NCBI RefSeq assembly: GCF_000018285.1
Contig: NC_009901.1
Location: 4,215,001-4,279,000, forward strand
Reading direction: 5' to 3'
DNA length: 64,000 bases
Origin: Shewanella pealeana ATCC 700345
Lineage (GTDB): Bacteria; Pseudomonadota; Gammaproteobacteria; Enterobacterales; Shewanellaceae
Shown: positions 15,609 through 24,817 of the stretch, piece by piece
Layout of the letters: each line of letters opens with the position of its first letter
Numbering within the stretch: position 1 is the first letter of the stretch
Position numbers and translations under genes: made by a program
Notes under the pieces: model-generated
What the model was told of the DNA's origin: nothing
The model's database searches: none
What the model saw: the letters and a program-made list of their open reading frames with translations, nothing else

Positions 15609-17651
15609 TTAGCTCTCTACGGTTGTTTGCTCGTTAATTGGTGTGGTGGAAGTAAGGTTATTTATGATTTCATTAGCAGCGTTAAGGTTGTCTTCTAAGC
15701 CTGTTAAGAAGGACTGGTAGCGCGAAGTGTCAGGTAAGGTATTAATACGCGCTATCTTTTGCTCACAGCTATACTTAATCGCTTTCCAATAGGGCAAGTG
15801 TTTGGGGGTGGCATAGTATGTATCACAATACAAACAATGTGAGGGATCAGACGCATTCTTTATTTTACACCCTGCGCCTTTAGTGCAATAGCCATGCGGC
15901 AAACCTCTCACACTATCACTGTGGCGAGTGGCAAAATCAATTAACTCCTGAGTGCTATTGAAATGTGGTTGTTGGGCCGTTGTATAAATGACCTGTGATT
16001 GATTAACGTTTAACTTAGCAAGGAACTTGGAAAGCCTATCACCACCTCCTCCTGCTACCTGTTTTTGTTTGGCAGACTCTACAATGTCTTCAATGGCCTG
16101 TTTGTTGGTTAGCTCCTCAAAGTATTCAATGCACGTTCTAAGCTCACTAAGGGATTCATAACCACGCTCAGAATAAACAAACGTCATTACAGAGTTAAGG
16201 TGCTTAAACTGGTATTTAATGTCATCTAAATCACCTAATCGGTTGGCGATAATAAACCAAGCAAAAGTATGTCTAAATTGATGCGATGTTAAGTTAAATA
16301 AATCACCAACTTTATATTTTAAGCCTCGTTTGCCACTCAGCTGGCTAACTGATTGGTAGTTGCAGTTCATTTTTTCAAGCTGCTCGATGTCAATAGCTGT
16401 CACCTGAAATGAATGTTTGCTCATAGAGATACCACTGTTAGCGTCCGACGCTCTGGAAGCCTGCACAAATCTGGCGGTATTTTTAGTGTGTTGTATGCCA
16501 AACAACCGGTTGTCTTTAAGTCCTTTTTCATATCGGTCTAAATGACCTTTAGGCATCTTGTGCATATGGTGCTCAAGCATCAATCTAGCGCGCTCCCTGT
16601 AAATCTCGTTAACCTTACTCAGTAAGTCTACCGCTTCAAACACGATTTCATTTGCAACCCAATCCAGCTCAATCGTTCCCTCGGTAGTTTTTGATAGTTG
16701 ACTTTTGATGGTGAATACGGTTTCGCCAGTTTCTACTCGTTGCGAGTGGCTGTTGTTTTTTAGCGCATAGACTTCGTTATCACGCATACCAGTAAACGCT
16801 AATACCAATGTGTAGACATGGAGGTTTAGGTCTCGTACTAAGTTGTAGCCTAAACCTAGTTCATTATCAAAATTACGGCAGGACGCCGCAATGATACTGC
16901 CAGGATTGCTGCAATTATTTCCTTCAATTCTTTTGTTGGCTTTTGTATGTGGTTCTATGAATAAGCCAATGTTGGACTTAACGTTGTTTATGTAGTCGGT
17001 TGATGACTCAATCACTGACTTCATCACCCCTGTTGGAATGATGGAATGCTTTAAACGGTGTTGTTCTTCATGTTTCGTGATTTTAGAAATGGTGAGTTCA
17101 TCGACCAATGGAGCCAGTAGTGAGCTATTTACCAAACCATATGTATACAGAAAGGTTAATCCCTCACGGACGGTCTTAGCAGCTGAGGTGTGCTTCCCCT
17201 GCTCCATACCACCTTTTGATTTAGGAGCGTTCAAAAAGTCCGTGATTAAATTCCGAAGTTTCAACTCTGGTGACTTGTTTAACTCTCTAAAAGACTTGTA
17301 ACCTTTTGTCTGCAAGAAAGAGCAAAAAGATTTTAATGTGCGAACCCGACTGACAACTGTCTTCCATTTATACGGTGTGCCGCCTTTTACTGTTCCAAGG
17401 TGTAATGCTGCAATCATCATTGTCTTAAGTTCGTAGTCGAACATTAGTGAGCTTGTATCAATTACAAGTCCTTTCTCCTTGGTTGACTGTCTAAAGTAGT
17501 TTCCACCAAATGTCATCGGCTTTTCGTCTGGTGTTTTGTCCCACAATACAAGCCGAGATAGTTCGTTAATATCACTGGTAGATAATTCCTTTACCACGAT
17601 ATCGTTGCTGACATTTATGATGGTTGAGATTATTTTATTGAGATCGGACAT
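15609..17651 (-). CDS. ginC: GinC-like tyrosine recombinase
   Basis: 680 residues. The catalytic set is complete: Arg in FTGMRDNEVYAL near residue 290, HQFRH (HxxR) near 457, His in QFKHLNSV and Tyr in TFVYSERG near 490. After the catalytic domain a Cys/His cluster (CTKGAGC, CLYCDTYY) suggests a zinc-binding tail. It overlaps the 896-aa gene by one base and is followed directly by ginD. It resembles TnpB of Tn554 and the third GInt recombinase. It should cut and rejoin the island ends together with its two siblings. Confidence 0.8.
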   Translation of the reverse strand: MSDLNKIISTIINVSNDIVVKELSTSDINELSRLVLWDKTPDEKPMTFGGNYFRQSTKEKGLVIDTSSLMFDYELKTMMIAALHLGTVKGGTPYKWKTVVSRVRTLKSFCSFLQTKGYKSFRELNKSPELKLRNLITDFLNAPKSKGGMEQGKHTSAAKTVREGLTFLYTYGLVNSSLLAPLVDELTISKITKHEEQHRLKHSIIPTGVMKSVIESSTDYINNVKSNIGLFIEPHTKANKRIEGNNCSNPGSIIAASCRNFDNELGLGYNLVRDLNLHVYTLVLAFTGMRDNEVYALKNNSHSQRVETGETVFTIKSQLSKTTEGTIELDWVANEIVFEAVDLLSKVNEIYRERARLMLEHHMHKMPKGHLDRYEKGLKDNRLFGIQHTKNTARFVQASRASDANSGISMSKHSFQVTAIDIEQLEKMNCNYQSVSQLSGKRGLKYKVGDLFNLTSHQFRHTFAWFIIANRLGDLDDIKYQFKHLNSVMTFVYSERGYESLSELRTCIEYFEELTNKQAIEDIVESAKQKQVAGGGGDRLSKFLAKLNVNQSQVIYTTAQQPHFNSTQELIDFATRHSDSVRGLPHGYCTKGAGCKIKNASDPSHCLYCDTYYATPKHLPYWKAIKYSCEQKIARINTLPDTSRYQSFLTGLEDNLNAANEIINNLTSTTPINEQTTVES

Positions 17652-20341
17652 TAAGACTCTCCATTAACAATCGAAAAGGATGGGGTGGCGAATTCCCAGT
17701 CTGGATGAATGCCATGTTGCTTAAAGAGCGCAAAACCATCCTCTACTGCTTTACAGTTTCTCTCTCGTAGGTTCTCAATAATGTCATCTACGCGTTGTTT
17801 TAGAATATTGATATTGGTGATCTGATTGTCGGTATTGTCAAAGTCAATAACTGACATTTCCATATCTTGTAATATGTAGTTCTTATAACTGAGTAGCTTC
17901 CATACATGCTCGGCATCCACGACAACACGGAAATACTTACACCAAACGCAGCTAAGAAAATCTGCACACATTTTCTGATTACTGTCTTCATTAATTTGAT
18001 GTAGTTTTCGATGCTCTCTAGCGTAGCGTTCTGCTTCTTCGTTTTGACCTTTCGCTGCACAAGTACCGGTAGGAACTATTTGATGCTGATTAGCGCTCAT
18101 GTCTGTAATGATGTGAATGTCAGATGATACTTCCTTGCCAGCAAAGTAGTCAGACATTATTTTAGTTGCTTGGTTGAGAGAGTAGCGAGATTGTTCAGGG
18201 TTGATCCGCAAATAGTTAGACTCAAACACATCAAAAGAATGTTTGACCGTATCGGTGTACTTCTTGATGCTTTTATTAACTTTTCGATAGATATGATTCA
18301 CACCACCTTTGCGGATTTTTTTAGCCACAAATGGAACACTGCATCCTGCTTTCTTTAGTATGCTGCTCAGGTGTTTTACTGTTGAGTATTCAAGTTTTAA
18401 CACTTCATCATTGCGCGGGTAGATAAACAGGTAATTACTGAACTTTGTTTGTGCCCTAAGCTCAGTGGTGAGTTCATCGCGAATAATTAACAAATCTGAT
18501 ATTGCACTTTTCAGGGTATCTGATTTTAACTCTGATTTGTCAAAGGTATATGTGTCGCTTCTATAGCCAGCTCTGGCTTTTTGAAGAACAACGGCATATT
18601 CGGTTTTATTGGTGATTGGAGATACAACCTCAGCAATGTCGTCACATTCTAACTTAAGTAACGGACTAATGTTCCATCCAGTTTTCAGTATTACCTTACC
18701 AAAGGTAAGTAAGATCCTGTGATATAGGCTTGTACTGCCATCGCGTAATAGTTTTTCAATATAAAAGGCCAACTCTCGACACTGTAGCTCTGTGTAGAAG
18801 TCATCAGTATTAAGGCGCTGTTTATGTTTGACGGTTTTAGTATTCTTGATTGGGTAAATATTGTTAAACGGAATGTCAAACTCCCGCAAGAACCATGACA
18901 AGCTGCTTCTATATATTCTGGCAGTTGTCCTATTGAATGAAGCGTTGTTCACGCTTGATTGTAGTTCAGCTAAGAGGTGATTTTGAGTAAGTCCTCCATC
19001 TATACCAAACCCATTAATACCATGTTGTCTAAGGATACCTAGGTGTTGGTGGTTCAGTGTTCCGCTGTACTTATTCAGGAGCGATTTTAGTTGTTGGTAG
19101 TTGTGATAAACTGTGACCATAGAGTAATCCCTCAGGTCGATATCTACCTTGCATAACTCAAGAAAATTGGCTAAGTCTGTGTAAAGAGTATCAGAAATGG
19201 CTTTAATGGTTGAAAAGTCAGACAGTAGTTCACGATTGTTATCTATGTTAGGAAATGAAAACAAGTTATCTCGAAACGAATTTAGCTCAGGAGTGTTATC
19301 AGGGTAAATACAGGTGCAGATTTCATGTATTAAGAGAAACATCCAACTTGGTAAATTGGGGGAGTCATGAAGGCGCTTAAGTGTTTCATCGCTATTTAAT
19401 AACGCCTTCAATCCTTCAGCTAGCATTGCCGAGTTTAAACTATCAGAGAGCTCTGCCTGTATAATCGGTAACGCTCTTTTGAATCCAAAAAGCTTGTCAC
19501 GGACACTTGCTGGTTTAAGGTGTGAACTTATGGAGTGACCAATAATTTTTGAATACTGTTCAATATCGTTAAACAGAGATTGAGAGGTGCGGTATAACTC
19601 AGTAAAACTAACCTCATACTTGTCTTTCGCGACTACCGACTTTTGTATAAATGTTTCACAGTCGTAGTGCGACAACATAAGCTGAAAGTGAATGGAATTG
19701 TAACTATCCACTTTAGCTGCATCAGCCAGAATGTCAGTGTTGTTCACAAATGCGCCTAAGCCATATTTTGCTAACAGTTCTCGATAGCTGTCCTTTTTCA
19801 TCAGTTGGGTAAGGGTGGCGTGAGTACTAGCCTTGATGTCCCTTAGCTGTTTTTGCGGTCTGTCGGTATCCAATACGTGAAACATAAAGTCGCGGTATTG
19901 GTTAAAAAGAAGATCGGAAGCACCATAAAGTTTCGCTAAATCGGTCACGTATCCCTTTAGGTCTATTCTACTTGGCGGCTTCAAGTCAATATCGTCATTG
20001 AACAGCCTAACCAGTGTTATAAATGCGTTCTTAATCCCTTTGCCTGTTCTTAGGGCTGCATACTCAAGGAGATCCCACACGGTATTGCTTTTAAGAGCCG
20101 ATAATCCTTGTTCTAGCAATGCCTTTAATGATTCAGGGTTAAGTATGTCTATTAGTTTTTCAAATTTAGAGCAGATGTAGCGAATCTGTAATGCAATAGT
20201 CACCTCTGTCTTGTTCCATTTGGCTTTGTTAGCCATATAACGCTTGTGACAAAACTCAATATCATTAGCTAGTTGTTCGCTGTGGACTAATATCCTATCG
20301 AGTCGGATGTTGAGGTTTGGATTACTAAATGCAAGATACAT
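17651..20341 (-). CDS. ginB: GinB-like tyrosine recombinase-family protein with altered active site
   Basis: 896 residues, the largest of the trio. The C-terminal half has the tyrosine recombinase plan, but the first catalytic Arg segment reads ILKTGWNISPLLKLE near residue 555, with Asn where family members have Arg. The HxxR region reads KKIRKGG near 675. A possible HxxY pair is VKHSFDVFESNYLRI near 705. A Cys cluster (CADFLSCVWCKYF) follows, like that in GinC. It begins 1 bp after ginA ends and overlaps ginC by one base. It may be a structural subunit rather than an active recombinase. Alternatively, my motif alignment could be shifted. Confidence 0.75.
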   Translation of the reverse strand: MYLAFSNPNLNIRLDRILVHSEQLANDIEFCHKRYMANKAKWNKTEVTIALQIRYICSKFEKLIDILNPESLKALLEQGLSALKSNTVWDLLEYAALRTGKGIKNAFITLVRLFNDDIDLKPPSRIDLKGYVTDLAKLYGASDLLFNQYRDFMFHVLDTDRPQKQLRDIKASTHATLTQLMKKDSYRELLAKYGLGAFVNNTDILADAAKVDSYNSIHFQLMLSHYDCETFIQKSVVAKDKYEVSFTELYRTSQSLFNDIEQYSKIIGHSISSHLKPASVRDKLFGFKRALPIIQAELSDSLNSAMLAEGLKALLNSDETLKRLHDSPNLPSWMFLLIHEICTCIYPDNTPELNSFRDNLFSFPNIDNNRELLSDFSTIKAISDTLYTDLANFLELCKVDIDLRDYSMVTVYHNYQQLKSLLNKYSGTLNHQHLGILRQHGINGFGIDGGLTQNHLLAELQSSVNNASFNRTTARIYRSSLSWFLREFDIPFNNIYPIKNTKTVKHKQRLNTDDFYTELQCRELAFYIEKLLRDGSTSLYHRILLTFGKVILKTGWNISPLLKLECDDIAEVVSPITNKTEYAVVLQKARAGYRSDTYTFDKSELKSDTLKSAISDLLIIRDELTTELRAQTKFSNYLFIYPRNDEVLKLEYSTVKHLSSILKKAGCSVPFVAKKIRKGGVNHIYRKVNKSIKKYTDTVKHSFDVFESNYLRINPEQSRYSLNQATKIMSDYFAGKEVSSDIHIITDMSANQHQIVPTGTCAAKGQNEEAERYAREHRKLHQINEDSNQKMCADFLSCVWCKYFRVVVDAEHVWKLLSYKNYILQDMEMSVIDFDNTDNQITNINILKQRVDDIIENLRERNCKAVEDGFALFKQHGIHPDWEFATPSFSIVNGES

Positions 20342-21721
20342 CTATCGAACTCCTATCTCTAGCTCAGTTACTTCAACGCTTAACTCTTGCTCTAAACCTC
20401 CAAACACATCCTCAACCCAAGATTTCATGCGCTTGTCATAAGTAATGGTTCGTGCCAGATCGATGTATTTCTCAGTAGTCGAAAACTTAGAGTGACCCAA
20501 TAAAGTCATAAGCCTGTATTGGATGAATCCAAGGGGTAAATCTTTCTCCAACAAAAAACGCGCTAATGAGGTAGCAAAAGTTGAGCGCAGATCATGAAAC
20601 GACCTATAAAACTCAATTTTACTGGTGAGTAATTCTTTCGCAGCGTTGGACGTAATATTAGTGATCGACCCTTCATTTAGGATATTGCCAGAACGGTTAA
20701 TGAAAAGAGGTTTGTCTATTTCTGCATTCTGGTTTGCCCCCCATTTGGCAGAGCGCTTTAGTCTTTCTGGTGAGTTCCTGTAGTTCCAGAGTCTCGACAT
20801 CAAAGAACGTGGTACAAGTATCTGTCTATGCTTATTAAACTTGCCAAGTACATCAACGCTGTAAACTTTGGTATCGTCCAAGGCTGTATCAACAATTTCA
20901 GACTCCTTTAAAAGTACCACTTCAAAAGCTCGTAACCCACACAACAACGCTAAATCTGCCCATAGTCTGCGGGACTCTGATTGCATGTGGTTTGTAGAGT
21001 AGAAATCCTTTAACTCTTTTTGGCTATACGGGGAAAGTCCATCGTTCAACACCATTTTCTTTTGTCGATGCTTTTTAGGAATAGTTAAGTCATTAGTTTG
21101 AACTACCATCCCTCTGTCATAACTAAAGGATGCGAATATCAAATCAAACTCTGAGTTAGAGCGTTTTTTCCTAATCACCTTGTCGGTATATTTAAATGGC
21201 AGTTTTTCAATTCGACGTGTTCGCCAAGCCCATTCATACAATTGTCTAACATGAGATATGTACAAATTTGCGGTATCGAGCGATAGCTCATTATTCTTGA
21301 TTCGGTCAATCAAGTGGGTGCGAAAGCGATAAGGCAGTAACCACTCTTTTGCTTTCTCTGATGCTGAGACAGCATATAGGTCTTTCCACTCTAATCCTGC
21401 GGCCTCTAGCCACACCAGAAAAACTTTAAGCGAGTTGGCAATGCTTTTAATTGTTTTTACCGTTACACCTCCTAAGAGGTTCTTATGACCTCCTCTAGAG
21501 GGGCGAAGAAACTTGCCTTTGTAACGATACTCAAGGAACAGGTTTATTTCTAAACAATCTTTTAATCGTGTATCACTGAATAGTAATGGGAATTTATCGA
21601 CCTCATGGTGGCGTTGGTGGTTAATATTTCGGATCTGATACTCGCCTGCAATATCCAGTAACTCCCCATCAAACGATGGCAGTGAGCCTAAGTTAAGCTT
21701 TGTTTGAATAATAGAGATCAT
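20342..21721 (-). CDS. ginA: GinA-like tyrosine recombinase, first gene of the gin operon
   Basis: 459 residues from ATG 21721, chosen because AGGA lies 9 bases upstream; the open frame extends to a GTG at 21751. All catalytic residues are visible: Arg in LLCGLRAFEV near residue 264, HDLRS near 374, His in LLGHSKFST and Tyr in TEKYIDLA near 419. The N-terminus suits a SAM-like core-binding domain. It is the border-proximal gene: its start is only about 120 bp from the island right end, and the operon reads inward as in GInts. It resembles TnpA of Tn554. Confidence 0.82.
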   Translation of the reverse strand: MISIIQTKLNLGSLPSFDGELLDIAGEYQIRNINHQRHHEVDKFPLLFSDTRLKDCLEINLFLEYRYKGKFLRPSRGGHKNLLGGVTVKTIKSIANSLKVFLVWLEAAGLEWKDLYAVSASEKAKEWLLPYRFRTHLIDRIKNNELSLDTANLYISHVRQLYEWAWRTRRIEKLPFKYTDKVIRKKRSNSEFDLIFASFSYDRGMVVQTNDLTIPKKHRQKKMVLNDGLSPYSQKELKDFYSTNHMQSESRRLWADLALLCGLRAFEVVLLKESEIVDTALDDTKVYSVDVLGKFNKHRQILVPRSLMSRLWNYRNSPERLKRSAKWGANQNAEIDKPLFINRSGNILNEGSITNITSNAAKELLTSKIEFYRSFHDLRSTFATSLARFLLEKDLPLGFIQYRLMTLLGHSKFSTTEKYIDLARTITYDKRMKSWVEDVFGGLEQELSVEVTELEIGVR

Positions 21722-21751
21722 AGATAGTGTCCTGCCATATATAAACCACAC

Positions 21752-21839
21752 GAGATTTAGTCTTCATTTTTAATCATGAAGTAACATAATTGCACATAAA
21801 TATAGATGGGGTTAGTAACTAAGTAAAGAAGGTGTAACT
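21752..21839. promoter_or_regulatory. Island right end and gin operon promoter region
   Basis: An 88-bp AT-rich stretch between ginA and zapE sequence. It contains a hairpin CTTCATttttaatCATGAAG near 21761-21781 and, at the border, AGTAAAGAAGGTGTAAC, which matches parts of the left-end repeat. It probably combines the gin promoter and the recombination site. Confidence 0.5.
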
Positions 21840-22751
21840 AGCAATCGCGATCCACTTAAGCGCATTGCTAAACGGGTAGCGCAAGAGTGCCGAGTGCTGT
21901 GTTTCGATGAGTTTTTTGTCAGCGATATCGGCGATGCGATGATCCTCGCCAAGCTATTTGAAGCCCTGTTAGAGCAAGGTATTACCTTAGTCGCCACCTC
22001 CAATATTCCTATCGATGAGCTTTATAAAAATGGCCTGCAGCGACAGCGTTTTCTGCCGACTATCGAGCTACTTAAGCGCTTTACTCAAGAGATCCATTTA
22101 AGCGGATTGCAAGACCACCGCTTACATCAATCAGCGCACTTAAGCACGGAGCTAGCCACAGGCCAGCGTTACTTTGTAGACGCGTTTGATAGCGACTCGA
22201 TTGAGTGGCCAGCAAGATTTGAGCAGGTTTTTAATGCGGGCCCTCCAAGCGAGACTGCGGCATGGATAGACGCACCGTTATTAGTCCATGGCCGTATAAT
22301 CGATACCGTAAAATACAACCAGCGTGTAGCCTGGTTTGAGTTCGACGCCCTATGTGATGGCCCACGTTCCCAGCTCGATTATATCGAAATAGCCAGCCGC
22401 TTTAGCACGGTTATACTCACTAAAGTCCCCGTATTAGGCGGAGAGCCTCGCAGTTGGATTAGAGCGCGCGGCACAGAAGATGGTGCGCAGCCTTTTGAGA
22501 CAGTAGCAATAGAAACTGCTGCTTTTGAAACAGCTGCTTTTAATACCGGCAACAGGCAACTGTCTTATGCGGTGAGTGATGACCCCGCGCGGCGGTTTAT
22601 CAGCCTCATCGATGAGTTATACGATCAAGGTGTTGAGCTGTATATTCAAGCCTATGTGCCTATGGGTGAACTCTACAGCGGCGGCGCGTTAAGCTTTGAG
22701 TTCAGGCGCACATTGAGTCGCCTGACTCAGATGCAGAGTTTAGAATATTGA
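21840..22751 (+). pseudogene. zapE: zapE 3' fragment, disrupted
   Basis: This is the continuation of the gene cut at 6122. From 21840 the frame reads SNRDPLKRIAKRVAQECR, then Walker B VLCFDEFFVSDIGDAM, sensor LVATSNIPIDELYKNGLQR and the C-terminal RRFISLIDELYDQGVEL and SRLTQMQSLEY, all standard for ZapE. It could be initiated at GTG 21894, but the product would lack Walker A. Around residue 210 of the fragment there is a short repeat (AIETAAFETAAFNTG). Together with the 5' part this is an otherwise intact ZapE, so insertion appears recent or reversible. Confidence 0.92.
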
Positions 22752-22990
22752 TTTCCCCAATAACGGGGGAATTGGCTTTGGCCTCTAGAATTAACGTTAG
22801 ACTTCGGCTAACAACCTAGATAAATCAAGCTCCGCTTGATAAAGGTCGTGAGCTTCCAGCTCACACACGGGAAAAGGGGAACAACAGTAATCCTCTCTTT
22901 CATCTCCCCTGCCGCCCCGACGAAATTGTTGATCCTCGCTCATTTTCGAAAATCGCTATCGCCTCATATTCGCCATATATGGACCCATCC

Positions 22991-23252
22991 GGTTTGCAAG
23001 ATATTTAATATCGACTTTGAGAAGAGTTCATTGCACCCATATATTCGGCCTGTTATTGAGGTACTCCTCTGGCCCTGATGGATATTTGCTTCTACTTTCC
23101 TTATCATCCTTACGGCTTCTTTAGAGCCTGTGGCGAAGCAAGGTTTTAAGCAGAACAGTCTGACTGTCTCATCATCAAATCAATTATCTTGGCAACTTGG
23201 TGGTTAGCAAAACTTATGATTATCTCGTTAAGTTGACGCGTTAATGATTAAT
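22991..23252 (-). ncRNA. Candidate bridge RNA region of the IS110-family element
   Basis: The 262 bases between the transposase stop and the inner edge of the left repeat hold no gene. IS110-family elements encode a bridge RNA in a non-coding end, and for the IS1111 subgroup it lies 3' of the recombinase gene, as here. I have not folded the region, so exact RNA limits are not given. Confidence 0.4.
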
Positions 23253-24269
23253 TTATACTGTGATACGGTATTCATCTTCTCTTGCTGCTATAACCCACGC
23301 TATTCGTGCAAGCTTATTAGCTACGGCAACACAAGCTCTGTTAAAGCCACGCCTTTCTGCAAGTGCGCTAGCCCAGCAACTAAATCTGTCAGTTTTATTA
23401 GAACTATGCTGTAAGACAGTTCTTGCCCCGTGGATAAATAGCGTTCTCAAATAAGCGTTTCCTCGCTTACTAATACCAAGCAAATTATTTTTCCCGCCAC
23501 TACTATGCTGTTTGGGTACTAGACCGCACCATGCTGAAAAATGTCTCCCATTGGTAAAATCTTTACCTTGCCCAACAGCTGCATAAAATGCTGTGGCAGT
23601 CACAGGGCCAATGCCTGGTACGCTTTCTAAGCGCTGGCATACTTGGTTACTTTTCACCTCTTGTTGAACTTGGGCATCACAGTTTTTAAGTCGCTTCTCA
23701 ATGTCATTAAACTCTTCATATAGTTGATAAAAAACACTTCGGCCTTTGACTGTTAATTCGTTATCGGCATTTTCTAGAATATCTGGTAGCTTTGTCCTAA
23801 AAGACGCTTTTCCTTTTGTGATGACAATGCCGTACTCAGCGAGCATACCTCTCACTTGATTTATCAGTGCAGTAGATTGTTTGTTTAGTCTTTCTCTCAT
23901 TCGATGCAGCATCTGAATATCTTGCTGCTCTACTGGCTTAGGCTCTACAAAGCGCATGTTGGGGCGTTGTGCTGCTTCAGCTATCGCAAGTGCATCGTTA
24001 TAGTCATTCTTATTTCCTTGTCTGTAGGGAACGACATACTGGGGTGCTATTAACTTAACTTGATGGCCAACTTTCTCGAACTCCCTAGCCCAATAGTTTG
24101 CACCGCCACAGGCTTCCATCACAACAAGGCAAGGTTCTATTTGAGCAAGAAAAAGCACTAACTCTTTGCGCTTAATTATCTTCTTTTTGACAAGCTTTCC
24201 GGCTTTATTAACGCCAACAAAATGAAAAACGGACTTTGCGATATCAAGACCAATTGTAGTAATGTTCAT
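23253..24269 (-). CDS. IS110-family (DEDD) transposase
   Basis: 338 residues, complete. The N-terminal RuvC-like domain shows GLDIAKSVFHF (first Asp near residue 9), VVMEACGG (Glu near 52) and NDYNDALAIAEA (Asp pair near 93). The C-terminal transposase_20 domain has the helix-hairpin-helix ESVPGIGPVTATAF and the SSGGKNNLLGISKRGN segment that carries the catalytic Ser. Length and motifs are those of functional family members, so the element may be active. The start has AGAGGA upstream. A second TGGACCCGTCC, close to the terminal repeat, lies just before the start codon at 24272-24282. Confidence 0.93.
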   Translation of the reverse strand: MNITTIGLDIAKSVFHFVGVNKAGKLVKKKIIKRKELVLFLAQIEPCLVVMEACGGANYWAREFEKVGHQVKLIAPQYVVPYRQGNKNDYNDALAIAEAAQRPNMRFVEPKPVEQQDIQMLHRMRERLNKQSTALINQVRGMLAEYGIVITKGKASFRTKLPDILENADNELTVKGRSVFYQLYEEFNDIEKRLKNCDAQVQQEVKSNQVCQRLESVPGIGPVTATAFYAAVGQGKDFTNGRHFSAWCGLVPKQHSSGGKNNLLGISKRGNAYLRTLFIHGARTVLQHSSNKTDRFSCWASALAERRGFNRACVAVANKLARIAWVIAAREDEYRITV

Positions 24270-24547
24270 AGTGGACCCGTCCTCTTTCTGATGAGTTTAA
24301 GCAACTACATCGTGGCCCATTGCGAGGCCGATTAAAAGTGGATGGGTCCATTCCATTATCCATGACTCGCTCACGCGATTGTTCTTCAATGACCTCGGCA
24401 ACTTCGATGGGGAAATAGGCGTTTCCTGCGAGTTTTGTAACTCACTTCTCTCCCTATTTACTTTATTCCTATTAAGGTTCGATTAAATCTATTGCTTGCA
24501 TTGAGCTTGCGGCATAATGGCGCCAATTACATTACAGAGTCGTAAAA

Positions 24548-24817
24548 ATGGACAATCAGCAAGACAGTTACATGACTGAAGAAACCTTAATTGAAACAGT
24601 CGAAAATCAGATCGCCGACGGTGAGCCTAAAAAGGTCAAAGAGACCTTGATGCGTTTGGTGATGACAGGTACGCCTCGCGAAGAAGCGATTCAATGGATG
24701 GCTTGTGCGCTCGCTATCGAAGTCAGCGATGTGATGCTAAATGGCGCCTCGTTTAACGAAAAGCGTTACAACCAGCATTTAGATGCCATGCCAAATTTGG
24801 ATTGGATGGAAGACTGA
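24548..24817 (+). CDS. Small conserved acidic protein, unknown
   Basis: 89 residues, acidic and helical (MTEETLIETVENQIADG ... NLDWMED), no signal or membrane segment. It starts at the ATG following GAGTCGTAAAA, and a promoter-like TTGCTTGCA / GGCATAAT lies about 40 bp upstream. I do not recognise a named domain, but the sequence looks like a conserved short gammaproteobacterial protein. Its 3' end overlaps the next frame by 16 bp, suggesting coupled translation. Confidence 0.7.
   Translation: MDNQQDSYMTEETLIETVENQIADGEPKKVKETLMRLVMTGTPREEAIQWMACALAIEVSDVMLNGASFNEKRYNQHLDAMPNLDWMED

Larger units (their letters stand above)
6123..21839. mobile_element. GInt-type genomic island inserted in zapE
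   Basis: The island is bounded by the two halves of zapE. Its right end carries a four-gene operon: three large tyrosine recombinases and a small HTH/coiled-coil protein, reading inward from the border. This is the ginABCD layout of GInt islands and related to Tn554 tnpABC. Cargo comprises two segments of integron-type gene cassettes without an integron integrase and an XRE-helicase module. Cargo genes are visibly more AT-rich than neighbouring housekeeping genes. GTTACAC occurs at 6154 and its complement GTGTAAC at 21832. Exact borders are uncertain by several bases because no long target duplication is evident. Confidence 0.85.
22979..24351 (-). mobile_element. IS110-family insertion sequence, IS1111-like
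   Basis: About 1.37 kb between 12-bp inverted repeats ATGGACCCATCC (22979-22990) and GGATGGGTCCAT (24340-24351), perfect complements. It encodes one DEDD transposase on the minus strand and has a long non-coding stretch (about 260 bp) after the transposase 3' end. Inverted repeats and a 3' non-coding region are the hallmark of the IS1111 subgroup. It interrupts repeat copy 2. True tips may extend a few bases beyond the repeats, since in this subgroup they are sub-terminal. Confidence 0.82.
22825..24414 (+). repeat. Hairpin-chain intergenic repeat, copy 2, split by an IS110-family element
   Basis: The 5' half (22825-22978) has TCAAGctccgCTTGA, GTGAGCTtccAGCTCAC and the conserved CTGCCGCCCCGACGAA. 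The 3' half (24352-24414) ends in CGGCAACTTCGATGGGGAA as in copy 1. The two halves are separated by the insertion sequence at 22979-24351. The element starts 74 bp after the zapE stop, on the same strand. Confidence 0.75.

Noticed and set aside
22836..23078. 80-codon frame over the repeat and IS end
   Set aside because: Composed of hairpin repeat and IS end sequence; also appears in part in other repeat copies.
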